Positions 35,683-44,479 of a stretch of 64,000 nucleotides of DNA are shown piece by piece. Made by a program: the position numbers and the translations under genes. Within the stretch, counting starts at the first letter, position 1. Every line of letters starts with the position of its first letter. The notes under the pieces are model-generated. The model did no database searches. It was not told the origin of the DNA and saw only the letters and a list, made by a program, of their open reading frames with translations. Origin of the DNA: Phycisphaerales bacterium (GTDB lineage Bacteria > Planctomycetota > Phycisphaerae > Phycisphaerales > UBA1924). The stretch is from NCBI GenBank assembly GCA_026982335.1, contig JALSHH010000040.1:1-64000 (forward strand). The letters run 5' to 3'.

Positions 35683-36780
35683 ATGCGTGTGCTGATCCTA
35701 GTCGATGCCCGGTTCGCGCTTCACGAGCGTGCACTCGTCGAGCGGGTTCTTGTTGGGCTGGCCGACGAGGGAACCATTGCACAGGTTGTGTTGCCTAAGG
35801 ATCGGAGGCTCGAAGAAAAGGGATTCGACCTGCTCTGCGAGCCTATCTGGTATGCCGACCGAGGACTGGCGTTGACTCGTCATATTCGCGCAAGCCAAGT
35901 TGCCCGCCAGGTGACCAAAGACAGCGATTTGCCCGTAGGGGAAATTGACATCGTGCATGTCTTTGGGGGATCAGCGTGGTCGATGGGACGAGAGCTCGCA
36001 AGGGTGCTTGATGCGGGTATGGTCTTTGAGCTCTGGCGGGCGGGATTGATTGATTCGGCCAAATCGCTTCACCTTGATGCATCAGATCGTGCGCTGTTTC
36101 TTATCCCAGAGCGTCCATTCGAAACTGGACTTTCTAGGGCAGGGCTTGGCCAACGAGTTCATCTGGCACAATGGGGAGCACAGGTGCCTGCCGAGTCAGC
36201 GAGCATATTTCGCCCTGACAAAAATAGCTCGATTGTGTTGATGAGTTCAGGGCGTCAGAAGGAGCAGTGTGTCGTGGCTTTCGAGGGCATCGCCGACGCG
36301 ATCGAATCACACCCACAGGTCATGGTCTTTGCCAATCTCGAAGTGGTTCAACGGGCAGATCTGTGGGAGCGTGTGCAGAACCGAAAGCTCGAAGACCGGT
36401 TCACAATCATTGATCGCAGCGAAGATCGGCGGGATTTGCTGCTGCGTTGTGATATGATGATTTATCCCGATACACTCCATGAAGAGCGGACGCTGCTGCT
36501 TGATGCCATGGGTATTGGGATGGCGATCATCGCGGGCAACGACGAGTGCATCACACCGATCCAGGAATCGTCGGGGATTTCGATTGTGGATCGCCCGTCG
36601 CGGAGTTCGTGGGCCTCCAAGATTGCCCAAGCTCTAGGCGACACGCAGGCAACACGCCAAGCAGGGCTTGCATCACGGGAATATGTCACCAAACACCGTC
36701 GGGTGGGGATGTATATCACTTCGATCCTCGATGCCTATCGTGCGCTGGTTGGCGAAGATGAGCCAGTAGACGAACCATAG
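35683..36780 (+). CDS. GT-B-like glycosyltransferase
   Basis: 365 residues from ATG 35683, with GAGGG just upstream and MRVLILVD as a typical Rossmann start. Two alpha/beta domains are apparent. The second resembles the family 4 donor domain: VFANLEVVQRADLWERV, FTIIDRSEDRRDLLLRCDMMIYPD, then RTLLLDAMGIGMAIIAGNDECI and SWASKIAQALGD. The usual E-x7-E motif is replaced by HEERTLLLDAMG, so activity is not certain. It follows the ATPase by 32 bp and may share its transcript, but a functional tie to the transporter is not evident. Confidence 0.6.
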   Translation: MRVLILVDARFALHERALVERVLVGLADEGTIAQVVLPKDRRLEEKGFDLLCEPIWYADRGLALTRHIRASQVARQVTKDSDLPVGEIDIVHVFGGSAWSMGRELARVLDAGMVFELWRAGLIDSAKSLHLDASDRALFLIPERPFETGLSRAGLGQRVHLAQWGAQVPAESASIFRPDKNSSIVLMSSGRQKEQCVVAFEGIADAIESHPQVMVFANLEVVQRADLWERVQNRKLEDRFTIIDRSEDRRDLLLRCDMMIYPDTLHEERTLLLDAMGIGMAIIAGNDECITPIQESSGISIVDRPSRSSWASKIAQALGDTQATRQAGLASREYVTKHRRVGMYITSILDAYRALVGEDEPVDEP

Positions 36781-36991
36781 GTCCGAGAGTATCGCCTCGG
36801 GCGCCCCGACATCATGCAGCGCAGCATCCAATCCGCATAATCGGAGCGATTGAGAGGTTCAAGTGGTCATCAAACTGGTGTATCAGCGGTTTTCGTGCAC
36901 ACTTGAATCATGCAAGGCTGTGATGCCGGGCAGACGCGCCATGGGACTCATCCCCATCGGCCAAACAACAACCAAAGAATGGAGAACCGAT

Positions 36992-37774
36992 ATGATGCTT
37001 ACCACAGTAATCGGTGCAATGACACTCGCGGCGTTGGGACCAAACCATGCGAATAACTTCTATGTCAGTGATCGAATCACCACCCCTGAGATTGTCGAGA
37101 TCCGGGCAGGCATGATCAACACCAATGCGGTCGATCGCAGGCAGATTCGTTTCTCGAATCAAACCCGAGGATCAGTTGTTGCTGTCTCCAACCCTGATGG
37201 ATCAATCGAGTGGGACAATGCAATCTCCGATCGCGAAAAGCTCGGCGGACAAGATGCCCCGGCATTGATCTATATCCAGATGTTCGATGGGATCTTTGCT
37301 ATTGATCCATTCGTGCCAGTCCCCGTGGCCAACGACTCTACAGGAAGTATGCTCTTCCGAGGTACCACACTTGAAACCAATCGGGCACAGTACGGGCGAC
37401 AGGAAATCGACCGCACAAGAGAACTCATGAGCAAGCTCGAACAAGCACGGATCAACTGGTTGCGCGACAACGGGTTCTATGGCGTCCGCGTCTATACCAA
37501 TGAACGGGCAGAAGCACAATCCGATGAGCAGGCCAAAGCAGGCGGGCACCCAAAGCCCTCAGCCGTCTTCGAGCGCCCAGCCGATGTCCCGCGGATCAAA
37601 TCCCGCGAGCAGGTCCAGGAGGAGCGTAAGATGCCAAGCGTCGTCGCGATGCTCACAGACGACGATCCAATTCGCATCTCCCTGCCTCACAATGTGGCTG
37701 CTGATATCGTTGCCCGTGTCGAAAAAATGAACAAGGCGCAAGAGGAATCTGCCGAGGTGGCACTCGATCAGTAA
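36992..37774 (+). CDS. exported protein of unknown function
   Basis: 260 residues from ATG 36992, with TGGAGAA at good distance. The longer frame from 36863 has no ribosome site and would bury the signal peptide. A short signal peptide ends near residue 21. The rest is hydrophilic, with a coiled-coil-prone segment RTRELMSKLEQARINWLRDNGF and a Lys/Glu/Pro-rich part (RIKSREQVQEERKM). No lipobox, membrane helix or catalytic motif was recognised. It lies 53 bp before xseA. Confidence 0.6.
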   Translation: MMLTTVIGAMTLAALGPNHANNFYVSDRITTPEIVEIRAGMINTNAVDRRQIRFSNQTRGSVVAVSNPDGSIEWDNAISDREKLGGQDAPALIYIQMFDGIFAIDPFVPVPVANDSTGSMLFRGTTLETNRAQYGRQEIDRTRELMSKLEQARINWLRDNGFYGVRVYTNERAEAQSDEQAKAGGHPKPSAVFERPADVPRIKSREQVQEERKMPSVVAMLTDDDPIRISLPHNVAADIVARVEKMNKAQEESAEVALDQ

Positions 37775-37827
37775 GTCACAGGGCTGCACCAGGTGACCAA
37801 TGGATACTTTGGTCGTATCGTGTAGAT

Positions 37828-39354
37828 GTGGCCGGACGACTCCCATTCAATCCTGATCGGATGAAATCCAAACAAACTGGTGAGAGAGCCGGCGCTGGGG
37901 ACAATTTGTCCCCTGTGTCGGTTTTGGGACAGGGCAAAGCCCTCACCGTCTCTCAACTGGCGATCAAGATCGACCACGCGATCAAAGTCGGACTCGCCGA
38001 CCGTTTTGAGGTCCTCGGTGAGATCAGCTCGATCTCACATCGCACGCACTATTATTTCTCGCTCAAGGATGACAAAGCGGTTATCAGTGCGGTGCTCTTC
38101 GCCTCTTCGGCCCGGCGGATGTCTTACGCCCCCAAACACGGCGACGCCGTCGTCGCCAAAGGACGCATCGAGTATTATGCCCCATCAGGACGCATCAGCC
38201 TGATTGTCACCTCAATGACCCCGGTTGGCGCTGGCGATCTCGAAGCCCAGTATAAAAAACGCTGCGATGAACTCCGCAAACGCGGATGGTTCGATCCATC
38301 GACCAAACAAACCCTGCCAACCTTCCCTCGCCGGATTGCGGTGGTGACAAGCAAGGGTGGAGCAGCGGTGGCCGATGTGATCGACACGATGGGCAAACGA
38401 TGTCCGAGTATTGAACTGATGATTGTTGATGTCCGTGTTCAGGGTGAGTCGGCCAAGGGGCAGATCGCCAACGCGATTGTCAAGCTCAACATCCATGCCC
38501 ATCGGCGGGACATCGACGCAATCCTTCTCACTCGAGGCGGCGGGTCGCTCGAAGATCTGTGGGCGTTCAATGAGATGGAAGTGGCGCAGGCGATCCATGA
38601 TTCGGCGTTGCCCATTGTCGCAGCGATCGGACATGAAACGGATACGACCATTGCCGAACTCGTCGCGGATGAACGCTGCGCGACCCCGACGCAAGCGGTG
38701 ATACGATTGGCGCCCGATCGTCAGGCCTTGCATGAGCAGCTCAGTTCGCTGCGCAGCCGACTCGACCGAACAGTGCAATCTGAGTTGCGCTACGAAAAGC
38801 AAAGGCTCGACGCCATCACTTCCTCACGCTCGATGTCCGATCCGCGCCAGGTCATCACCATCCACCGCGATCGACTCGATGCGTTCACTGATCGGCTCAC
38901 GAGCGCGACTACTTCGGTGGTTGCTTCGAACCGATCAAAGCTTGATCGCATCGCCCTTCGACTCGCCCGCCATCAACCCACAGCTGTCCACGCCCGGCGA
39001 GAAGAACGCCTCGTCCAACTCGACGATCGGCTCGGACGCGTCATGAAGCGAATGATTGCGGCCAAAGGCGACGAGCTCGATGCCTTGGCCCGCGAACTCC
39101 ACGCCATCGGGCCCGCTCAGGTTTTGGCCCGTGGGTTCACTATGACCATGGCTTCGGATGGGTCATTGGTGCGCTCTGCAAGCGACGCTTTGCCTGGGCA
39201 GATGATCACCACCACCTTCGCCGACGGCAAGGTGCGATCGAGTGTCGAAAGCGGGCAGGGCCAACCCGACCCTCGACTCAAGAACACTTCGATGCCCAAA
39301 CGAAAAACAAAATTCCGTTCCAAGCCAAACCCCGATCAACAAGAACTTTTCTAA
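37828..39354 (+). CDS. xseA: exodeoxyribonuclease VII large subunit
   Basis: 508 residues from GTG 37828. An N-terminal OB-fold (about 38-130, with LTVSQLAIKIDHAI and ISSISHRTHYYFSLKDDKA) is followed by the catalytic domain: VVTSKGGAAVADV, LLTRGGGSLEDLWAFNEMEV and IGHETDTTIAELVADERCATPTQA. A long helical region and a basic tail (KRKTKFRSKPNPDQQELF at the end) follow. It degrades single-stranded DNA as a complex with several copies of XseB, encoded 20 bp downstream. The length is slightly above the usual 400-460 residues. Confidence 0.95.
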   Translation: MAGRLPFNPDRMKSKQTGERAGAGDNLSPVSVLGQGKALTVSQLAIKIDHAIKVGLADRFEVLGEISSISHRTHYYFSLKDDKAVISAVLFASSARRMSYAPKHGDAVVAKGRIEYYAPSGRISLIVTSMTPVGAGDLEAQYKKRCDELRKRGWFDPSTKQTLPTFPRRIAVVTSKGGAAVADVIDTMGKRCPSIELMIVDVRVQGESAKGQIANAIVKLNIHAHRRDIDAILLTRGGGSLEDLWAFNEMEVAQAIHDSALPIVAAIGHETDTTIAELVADERCATPTQAVIRLAPDRQALHEQLSSLRSRLDRTVQSELRYEKQRLDAITSSRSMSDPRQVITIHRDRLDAFTDRLTSATTSVVASNRSKLDRIALRLARHQPTAVHARREERLVQLDDRLGRVMKRMIAAKGDELDALARELHAIGPAQVLARGFTMTMASDGSLVRSASDALPGQMITTTFADGKVRSSVESGQGQPDPRLKNTSMPKRKTKFRSKPNPDQQELF

Positions 39355-39374
39355 CAACGGGCGTATCCTCTATC

Positions 39375-39614
39375 GTGACCGAGAAAACATCCAAGTCGAA
39401 TAAAACCGATCGCGAACCTCGATACGAAGAGTTGATCGATCAGCTCGAGACTATCGTCGATCGTATCGAATCCGGCGAGATCGGGCTCGAAGAGTCAATT
39501 AAAGGCTACGAAGAGGGCATCAAGCTCATCAAACAAGCCCGGACGATTCTCGACCGGGCCCAGCAGCGGATCATCGAGCTCAATGCCGATGAACTTGATG
39601 GCTCAAAGGAGTAG
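39375..39614 (+). CDS. xseB: exodeoxyribonuclease VII small subunit
   Basis: 79 residues from GTG 39375, the normal size. YEELIDQLETIVDRIESGEIGLEESIKGYEEG is the diagnostic helical hairpin of XseB. It follows xseA by 20 bp and forms the multi-copy small subunit of exonuclease VII. Confidence 0.95.
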   Translation: MTEKTSKSNKTDREPRYEELIDQLETIVDRIESGEIGLEESIKGYEEGIKLIKQARTILDRAQQRIIELNADELDGSKE

Positions 39615-39617
39615 CCT

Positions 39618-39637
39618 TCGGTGACCGGGGTCACCGA
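39618..39637. repeat. perfect palindrome after xseB
   Basis: TCGGTGACC and GGTCACCGA flank GG, giving a 20-bp perfect inverted repeat 3 bp after the xseB stop. No T-run follows. It could be an mRNA-end hairpin or a protein site; the role is unknown. Confidence 0.4.
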
Positions 39638-39716
39638 GCGGGCACCATGTTCGGGATCTGAGTTGGATGTTGAGATGATTTCCAGTGAAATCCCCCGATT
39701 GGCCGATGAATAAACG

Positions 39717-41147
39717 ATGCCCCAATGGTTGACCTATAGCTTGCCCAACATCACGATTCTGCTCTTTGTGACGGCTGTCGGTGCGTGCATCGGATCGCTG
39801 ACCAATGTGCTCGTCTACCGCATCCCCTTGGGGCTTGATGTTGTGACGCCGACCTCTCGATGCCCAAAATGCAACGAGAAACTGACCTGGCGTGAGAATA
39901 TTCCGATTTTCGGATGGATCCTTTTGCGAGGAAAATGCCGATTCTGTAAAGCCAAGATATCAGCAGAATATCCGATTGTCGAAACTTTCGTCGCCTTGCT
40001 TTTCGGAGCCATCTATGCCCTGTGGTACATCGTGCCCGATGATGCGATTTTGGGGCTCGGACGGATTGCGCCCGAATGGGCAACCAACGGCCCGGCATTG
40101 ACTTGGCCTGCGATGGTGGTGCTTCTGGTGCTCGTTGGGAGCATGGTTTCCATGACGATTATTGATGCCCGGACTTCGACAATCCCACTGGTGCTGACTT
40201 GGGTGCCAGCATTGGTGGCACTGATTTTTCATACCGGGCACGCGATCTGGTTTCAGACCAAGTTTGGCGCCCCCGAGATGATGCCTAGTGGGCTCGGCGG
40301 GCTCTGGAGGGTTGAAAATCTTCGCCAAAAGTGGATCACCGCGCCTGGTGAGGTCTGGACAATCGCCACCGGTGGGCTCAACGGGTGGCGATTCATCGGG
40401 ATCGGGCTCGGCGGATGTCTCGGGCTGATTCTGTCAAACCTGATGCTCAAGTTCGGCTGGCTGACCCGGAGCTTCGATGATTTTGAGCAGTGGTATCAAG
40501 ACCATCACCAATCGAAAACGGAAGAAAAGGCGGGGACGGAAGCATCTGCTGAAACAGATTCGGCCGAAATCAAACCAGAAGACCGAGAAATGGAGTCTGA
40601 ATTCATCGAGGATTGGCTGATGTATCCCCACGCCCGGCGGGAAATGGTCCGCGAGTTGGCGTTTTTATGCTTCCCTGTGCTTCTCGGGCTCGGAGGCGGA
40701 TGGTTGATGGTGCAGCTTTTCGGACAATGGACCACCGACCTCGATTCTGGGCTTGCGATTGCGCCCGCCGACGCTCCATTATGGCTCGTTGTGCTCGGAG
40801 GGGTGTTGATGGGGTATCTGATCGCAGGCGGTGTTGTCTGGGCGGTGCGGATTGGCGGGACGCTGGCGTTTGGGAAAGAAGCCATGGGGCTCGGTGATGT
40901 GCACATGATGGCGGCGGTGGGGGCGTGTCTGGGATGGGTTGATCCGACGATTGCATTTTTTCTTGCAGCCTTTGTCGGGGTGGCGTATGCGATTGTGGCA
41001 CAGATATTTAGTGGCAAGCTCAGCAGGGCGATGCCCTACGGACCGTTTCTGGCGGTGGCGACCATGTTGGTGATTTTAGGCAAGCCGATTGTTGAACTTG
41101 GATTGGGATGGATCTTCAAGCTCGACGGCCCATTGAACCTGCCTTAG
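39717..41147 (+). CDS. prepilin peptidase/N-methyltransferase with internal insertion
   Basis: 476 residues; the family usually has 250-290. It cleaves prepilin leaders and methylates the new N-terminus. The N-terminal domain has the zinc-type pairs CPKC (C49, C52) and CRFC (C74, C77). The two catalytic aspartates are D150 in TIIDARTSTIPL and D394 in GLGDVHMM. Between them lies an extra region with an acidic, Glu/Lys-rich cytoplasmic stretch (about 260-300), then WLMYPHARREM and two extra helices. It should process the prepilins encoded at 50819-52962, about 10 kb downstream. Confidence 0.92.
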   Translation: MPQWLTYSLPNITILLFVTAVGACIGSLTNVLVYRIPLGLDVVTPTSRCPKCNEKLTWRENIPIFGWILLRGKCRFCKAKISAEYPIVETFVALLFGAIYALWYIVPDDAILGLGRIAPEWATNGPALTWPAMVVLLVLVGSMVSMTIIDARTSTIPLVLTWVPALVALIFHTGHAIWFQTKFGAPEMMPSGLGGLWRVENLRQKWITAPGEVWTIATGGLNGWRFIGIGLGGCLGLILSNLMLKFGWLTRSFDDFEQWYQDHHQSKTEEKAGTEASAETDSAEIKPEDREMESEFIEDWLMYPHARREMVRELAFLCFPVLLGLGGGWLMVQLFGQWTTDLDSGLAIAPADAPLWLVVLGGVLMGYLIAGGVVWAVRIGGTLAFGKEAMGLGDVHMMAAVGACLGWVDPTIAFFLAAFVGVAYAIVAQIFSGKLSRAMPYGPFLAVATMLVILGKPIVELGLGWIFKLDGPLNLP

Positions 41148-41256
41148 TGTGCAATGGATGTGGATGTTTGATTCTCTTGGGTGCATGCCCACGCCGGTGG
41201 TGGAACCGGATAGACTGTAGATGGACGACTCTAACTTTGAACCGGGAGGTGCATGG

Positions 41257-41919
41257 ATGAATACGCCGAAACTATTTTTGATCGTATTGGGAGCCCTGAG
41301 CATGATCGTGCTGAGCGGGTGTAAGACAATTTCTCAGCGTGATTATGACGCGGCGATTGATGAGAACACCCAGCTCCGCGAACGCATTGCGGGATTACAG
41401 GAGAATATCCGCCAGGCCAATGAGGGCAATAGTGCATTTCAACAGCAAAACGCTGAATTGCGGGCGGAGAATCAGAGGCTTGCAGCGCAGCTGAGTGATG
41501 CACTGGCTCGGCCAACAACTGGGTTTGAGGGAATCAATGGCGTGGATGTGGGGACCAGATCAGGTGGGGCAATTGTTGTTGGGGTTGCGGGCGATGTGCT
41601 CTTCAACTCGGGATCCGACGAACTTCGTAAAGATGCCAAAGCGACACTCGATCAGGTTGCACGGGTGATCAAATCCACCTATGCGAGCAATGAAGTCCGT
41701 GTTGAGGGATACACCGATTCGGACAAGCTTGTCAAGACCAAGAAAAAGTGGGGGACCAATGAGAACTTGAGCGCGGCCAGGGCCTTGGCGGTTGAGCGAT
41801 ATCTTGTGGGTAAGGGGATCGACAATGATCAGATTTATTCCGCAGCCTTCGGTCCATCCAATCCCAAAGGGACCAAAAAGGAGTCTCGACGGGTTGAGAT
41901 TGTGATCTTGGGTAGATAA
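41257..41919 (+). CDS. OmpA/Pal-type peptidoglycan-binding lipoprotein
   Basis: 220 residues from ATG 41257, with GGGAGG upstream. The lipoprotein signal ends in VLSGC (Cys about residue 21). A coiled-coil stretch follows (about 35-90, rich in Gln/Glu/Asn), then an OmpA C-terminal domain: GDVLFNSGSDELRKDAKATLDQVARVI, RVEGYTDSD and SAARALAVERYLVGKGI. It would sit in the outer membrane and hold peptidoglycan. It stands alone; no Tol genes are adjacent. Confidence 0.88.
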   Translation: MNTPKLFLIVLGALSMIVLSGCKTISQRDYDAAIDENTQLRERIAGLQENIRQANEGNSAFQQQNAELRAENQRLAAQLSDALARPTTGFEGINGVDVGTRSGGAIVVGVAGDVLFNSGSDELRKDAKATLDQVARVIKSTYASNEVRVEGYTDSDKLVKTKKKWGTNENLSAARALAVERYLVGKGIDNDQIYSAAFGPSNPKGTKKESRRVEIVILGR

Positions 41920-41994
41920 TGGCTGGATAACACGATTGGGGACGGATTGACAGAGAATCATTGAGAGATTTGTCGGTCCTTGGGCCTGTTGTGT

Positions 41995-42022
41995 TTGCAT
42001 TTTCAAGCCGGGTGGATACAAT
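41995..42022 (+). promoter_or_regulatory. sigma70-type promoter of tRNA-Val
   Basis: TTGCAT (41995-42000), 16 nt, then TACAAT (42017-42022). The expected start of transcription lies a few bases before the mature tRNA 5' end at 42035. Confidence 0.55.
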
Positions 42023-42034
42023 CTGCCCGCTTTC

Positions 42035-42108
42035 GGGCTATTGGCGCAGTTGGCTAGCGCACCAGTATGACACACTGGGGGTCACAGGTTCGAGCCCTGT
42101 ATAGCCCA
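42035..42108 (+). tRNA. tRNA-Val(GAC)
   Basis: Acceptor GGGCTAT/ATAGCCC, D-arm with GCGC/GCGC, anticodon stem CCAGT/ACTGG around loop ATGACAC (anticodon GAC), T-arm ACAGG-TTCGAGC-CCTGT, discriminator A. All stems pair fully. CCA is not encoded. Confidence 0.95.
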
Positions 42109-42120
42109 TTTGGGAAAATA

Positions 42121-42151
42121 CGGCCTCGCTTGACGCGGGGCCGATATTTTT
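42121..42151 (+). terminator. terminator between tRNA-Val and tRNA-Thr
   Basis: CGGCCTCGC and GCGGGGCCG pair over 9 bp (one T-G) around TTGAC. A T-rich stretch with five T follows after ATA. It implies that tRNA-Val is transcribed alone, at least in part. Confidence 0.65.
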
Positions 42152-42207
42152 CGGACAGTCTGCCGATTTCGGGGCAATCCTGGTGACGCGGACGACATTG
42201 AATCTAC

Positions 42208-42280
42208 GCCACCTTAGCTCAGTTGATAGAGCAGCTGATTTGTAATCTGCAGGTCCTCGGTTTGAGTCCGAGAGGTGGCT
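42208..42280 (+). tRNA. tRNA-Thr(TGT)
   Basis: Acceptor GCCACCT/AGGTGGC, D-arm GCTC/GAGC, anticodon loop TTTGTAA (anticodon TGT), T-arm CTCGG-TTTGAGT-CCGAG, discriminator T. The anticodon stem GCTGA/TCTGC has a T-T mismatch at its middle pair. CCA is not encoded. Confidence 0.93.
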
Positions 42281-42313
42281 TTGGGGCAGTTTTCAGGCTG
42301 TCAAGTGTTGGCC

Positions 42314-42396
42314 GGGCGTGTATCCAAGTGGCCAAAGGACGGGGATTGTAAATCCTCTCGCATTCGCGTTCGGTGGTTCGAATCCACCCGCGCCCA
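42314..42396 (+). tRNA. tRNA-Tyr(GTA)
   Basis: Class II tRNA with a long variable arm. Acceptor GGGCGTG/CGCGCCC, anticodon loop TTGTAAA (anticodon GTA), T-arm GGTGG-TTCGAAT-CCACC, discriminator A. It lies 33 bp after tRNA-Thr, probably on one transcript. CCA is not encoded. Confidence 0.94.
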
Positions 42397-42402
42397 TTTG
42401 AT

Positions 42403-42442
42403 GAACAGGCTCAGTGTTTTTACACTGGGCCTGTTCTTTGTT
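42403..42442 (+). terminator. strong terminator after tRNA-Tyr
   Basis: A 15-bp stem (GAACAGGCTCAGTGT against ACACTGGGCCTGTTC, one T-G wobble) closes on TTTT and is followed by TTTGTT. It separates the tRNAs from the pilus operon. Confidence 0.85.
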
Positions 42443-42552
42443 AGTGTTTTGTCTGCGGGTGAAATGCCTTTTTGTGTACGCGGAGAAGGTCCAAATAGGG
42501 ATCGCAGTGAGAAGCTCCCCAAGATAGGTTGATTGGGCGGACGAATTGACCG

Positions 42553-44460
42553 ATGTCGGCAGGTAAATGGCAATTGCCATCGGGAACCCTGCTTATGACC
42601 ACAGTCAAGACTCAAAGTCGATTCGGTATCCAAAGGTTCTTTGTGCGCGGCGAGTCACTTGTCGCAACCACAGGTATGGCGTTTATCGCCATTTTGGCCT
42701 TTGCGGTTGGTGGGGTTGTTTGGGTTTCTGCGCGGACAATTGATGAGTCGGTTCTGATGCAGAACGAAGAGCGTATTCGAGAAACGAGCGCCCTGATCGC
42801 TTCGCAATCTGAGCTTTGTCTGAGTGATGGGGATCTCTCAGGATTGCGTCGGTTGATGCTTGATGCGGTGGCATCGGGGATGGTTGAGGAATGTGAAGTG
42901 AGCATTTCGAATCTCGGCGTGATTGCCTCTTCGAACGCTTCGAGGACGCTCATTGCCGAGCTGCCTCAGACATGGGATGCGTCATCTGAAGTATCAGGGA
43001 ATATCATCCATAATGCAAAGACTCGCCGTTCGGTGATTCATGAGCCTTTGGTTGTCGATGGGCGAACAGGGGTCGTGCTCAGCCTGGTAATGAATCAGTC
43101 TGCGCAGGTTGTCGGGTCAGATTCGATCCGGGCATCATCGGTCGGGATTATGAGTGTCGGGTTGATCCTGATGCTTTGGGTTTATCGACGATTTCGGAAT
43201 CGGCTTGGCGCTTTGGCGGGTATTGGCGATGCGCTTGCTGCTGCAGCCCAAGGTGAACGACGAATGGCGTGTCTGGTTGTTGGAGAGAACCTTGGTCCAG
43301 AAGCGGCAATCTGGAATACGCTTCTGGCTGAGCGTGAAGCCTTCGAGCAGGCTTCGGTGACGCATGAAATCATCGAGGCATCAATCGGAGGGGGGACTGA
43401 ATCCACCGGACTACCCGCGGCATGCAATACCTTGATCCAAGGTGTGGTGCTCGTGGATTCTGATCTGAGTGTGGCCTATGCCAATGGTGCTGCTTGTGTG
43501 TTTCTGCGTGTTTCTCGCGAGGAGATGACCAATTCGACACTCGACGGTATTCCTGGTTCAGAGCCAATTATCGAAGCAACATTAACGGTACTCTCGAATC
43601 ATGGTCCTACCCGGGAAGTGATCGAATTGGGCAATGTTGAAGAGATTAAGTCGCAAGGTGCGATTTTGCGTGTTGTGGTGACGCGTGTCGAGGAAGAAGA
43701 CATGCCTCGAGCGATGATTTTCATCGAGGATGTGACCCAGCAACGCCTCGCGGACCAGTCTCAGGATGCATTCATTGCTCAGGCGATCCATGAACTCCGT
43801 ACGCCTTTGACGACGATTCGTTTGTACGCGGAAGAAGCGGTTGAAGCGGGGAGTGACGATGAGCAGATTCGTGACAAAGCGCTCAATGTGATCAACACCG
43901 AGACGCGCCGGCTTGAGCGGATCGTTGGGGACATGCTTTGTGTGGCCGAGATTGAAGCAGGTTCGCTTTCGATCCGAACGGAGATGATGCGGACAGAAAA
44001 ACTCTTCGCAGAGCTTGAGGAAGATTATGCGATGCAGGCCAAGGACAAATCGATCGAGCTGGTTTTCGATATGCCTCCCAAGTTTCCCTCGATCCAAGCC
44101 GATCGGGATCGTTTGGGTCAGGCGTTGCATAATTTGATCGGTAATGCGATCAAATATACCCCTGCGGGGGGGCGTGTGGAGGTGAAGGTTCATTTTGCCG
44201 AGAATGATGCCATGACGGTTTGGGTGATTGATTCCGGGATCGGCATCGATGAGTCCCAGCAAGAGCGGATTTTTGAGCGTTTTTGCCGGGCAGATGATCG
44301 GCGGATTGCACAGGTGACAGGATCAGGGCTTGGTCTTGCACTTGCTCGTCAGATTGCCCGACTTCATGGGGGAGATGTCACAGTTGAGTCAGCAATTGAT
44401 CAAGGGAGTACCTTTACCCTAACAATTCCTGGTGCACAGGAGATGGCGAAAGCCGCATAG
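42553..44460 (+). CDS. sensor histidine kinase with periplasmic and PAS domains
   Basis: 635 residues; ATG 42553 is used, but ATG 42595 is possible and would leave a better membrane start. Two membrane helices (about 42-64 and 198-214) enclose a periplasmic sensor region. A PAS-like domain follows (about 295-395: GVVLVDSDLSVAYANGAACVFL), then the dimerisation/phosphoacceptor domain with H413 in AIHELRTPLTTIR, and the ATPase domain with NLIGNAIKYTPAGG, VIDSGIGID and TGSGLGLALARQI. No partner response regulator is adjacent. A STAS gene follows after 13 bp and then the pilus ATPase gene. Confidence 0.92.
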   Translation: MSAGKWQLPSGTLLMTTVKTQSRFGIQRFFVRGESLVATTGMAFIAILAFAVGGVVWVSARTIDESVLMQNEERIRETSALIASQSELCLSDGDLSGLRRLMLDAVASGMVEECEVSISNLGVIASSNASRTLIAELPQTWDASSEVSGNIIHNAKTRRSVIHEPLVVDGRTGVVLSLVMNQSAQVVGSDSIRASSVGIMSVGLILMLWVYRRFRNRLGALAGIGDALAAAAQGERRMACLVVGENLGPEAAIWNTLLAEREAFEQASVTHEIIEASIGGGTESTGLPAACNTLIQGVVLVDSDLSVAYANGAACVFLRVSREEMTNSTLDGIPGSEPIIEATLTVLSNHGPTREVIELGNVEEIKSQGAILRVVVTRVEEEDMPRAMIFIEDVTQQRLADQSQDAFIAQAIHELRTPLTTIRLYAEEAVEAGSDDEQIRDKALNVINTETRRLERIVGDMLCVAEIEAGSLSIRTEMMRTEKLFAELEEDYAMQAKDKSIELVFDMPPKFPSIQADRDRLGQALHNLIGNAIKYTPAGGRVEVKVHFAENDAMTVWVIDSGIGIDESQQERIFERFCRADDRRIAQVTGSGLGLALARQIARLHGGDVTVESAIDQGSTFTLTIPGAQEMAKAA

Positions 44461-44479
44461 CAAAAGGAGCGTTGTGGGT

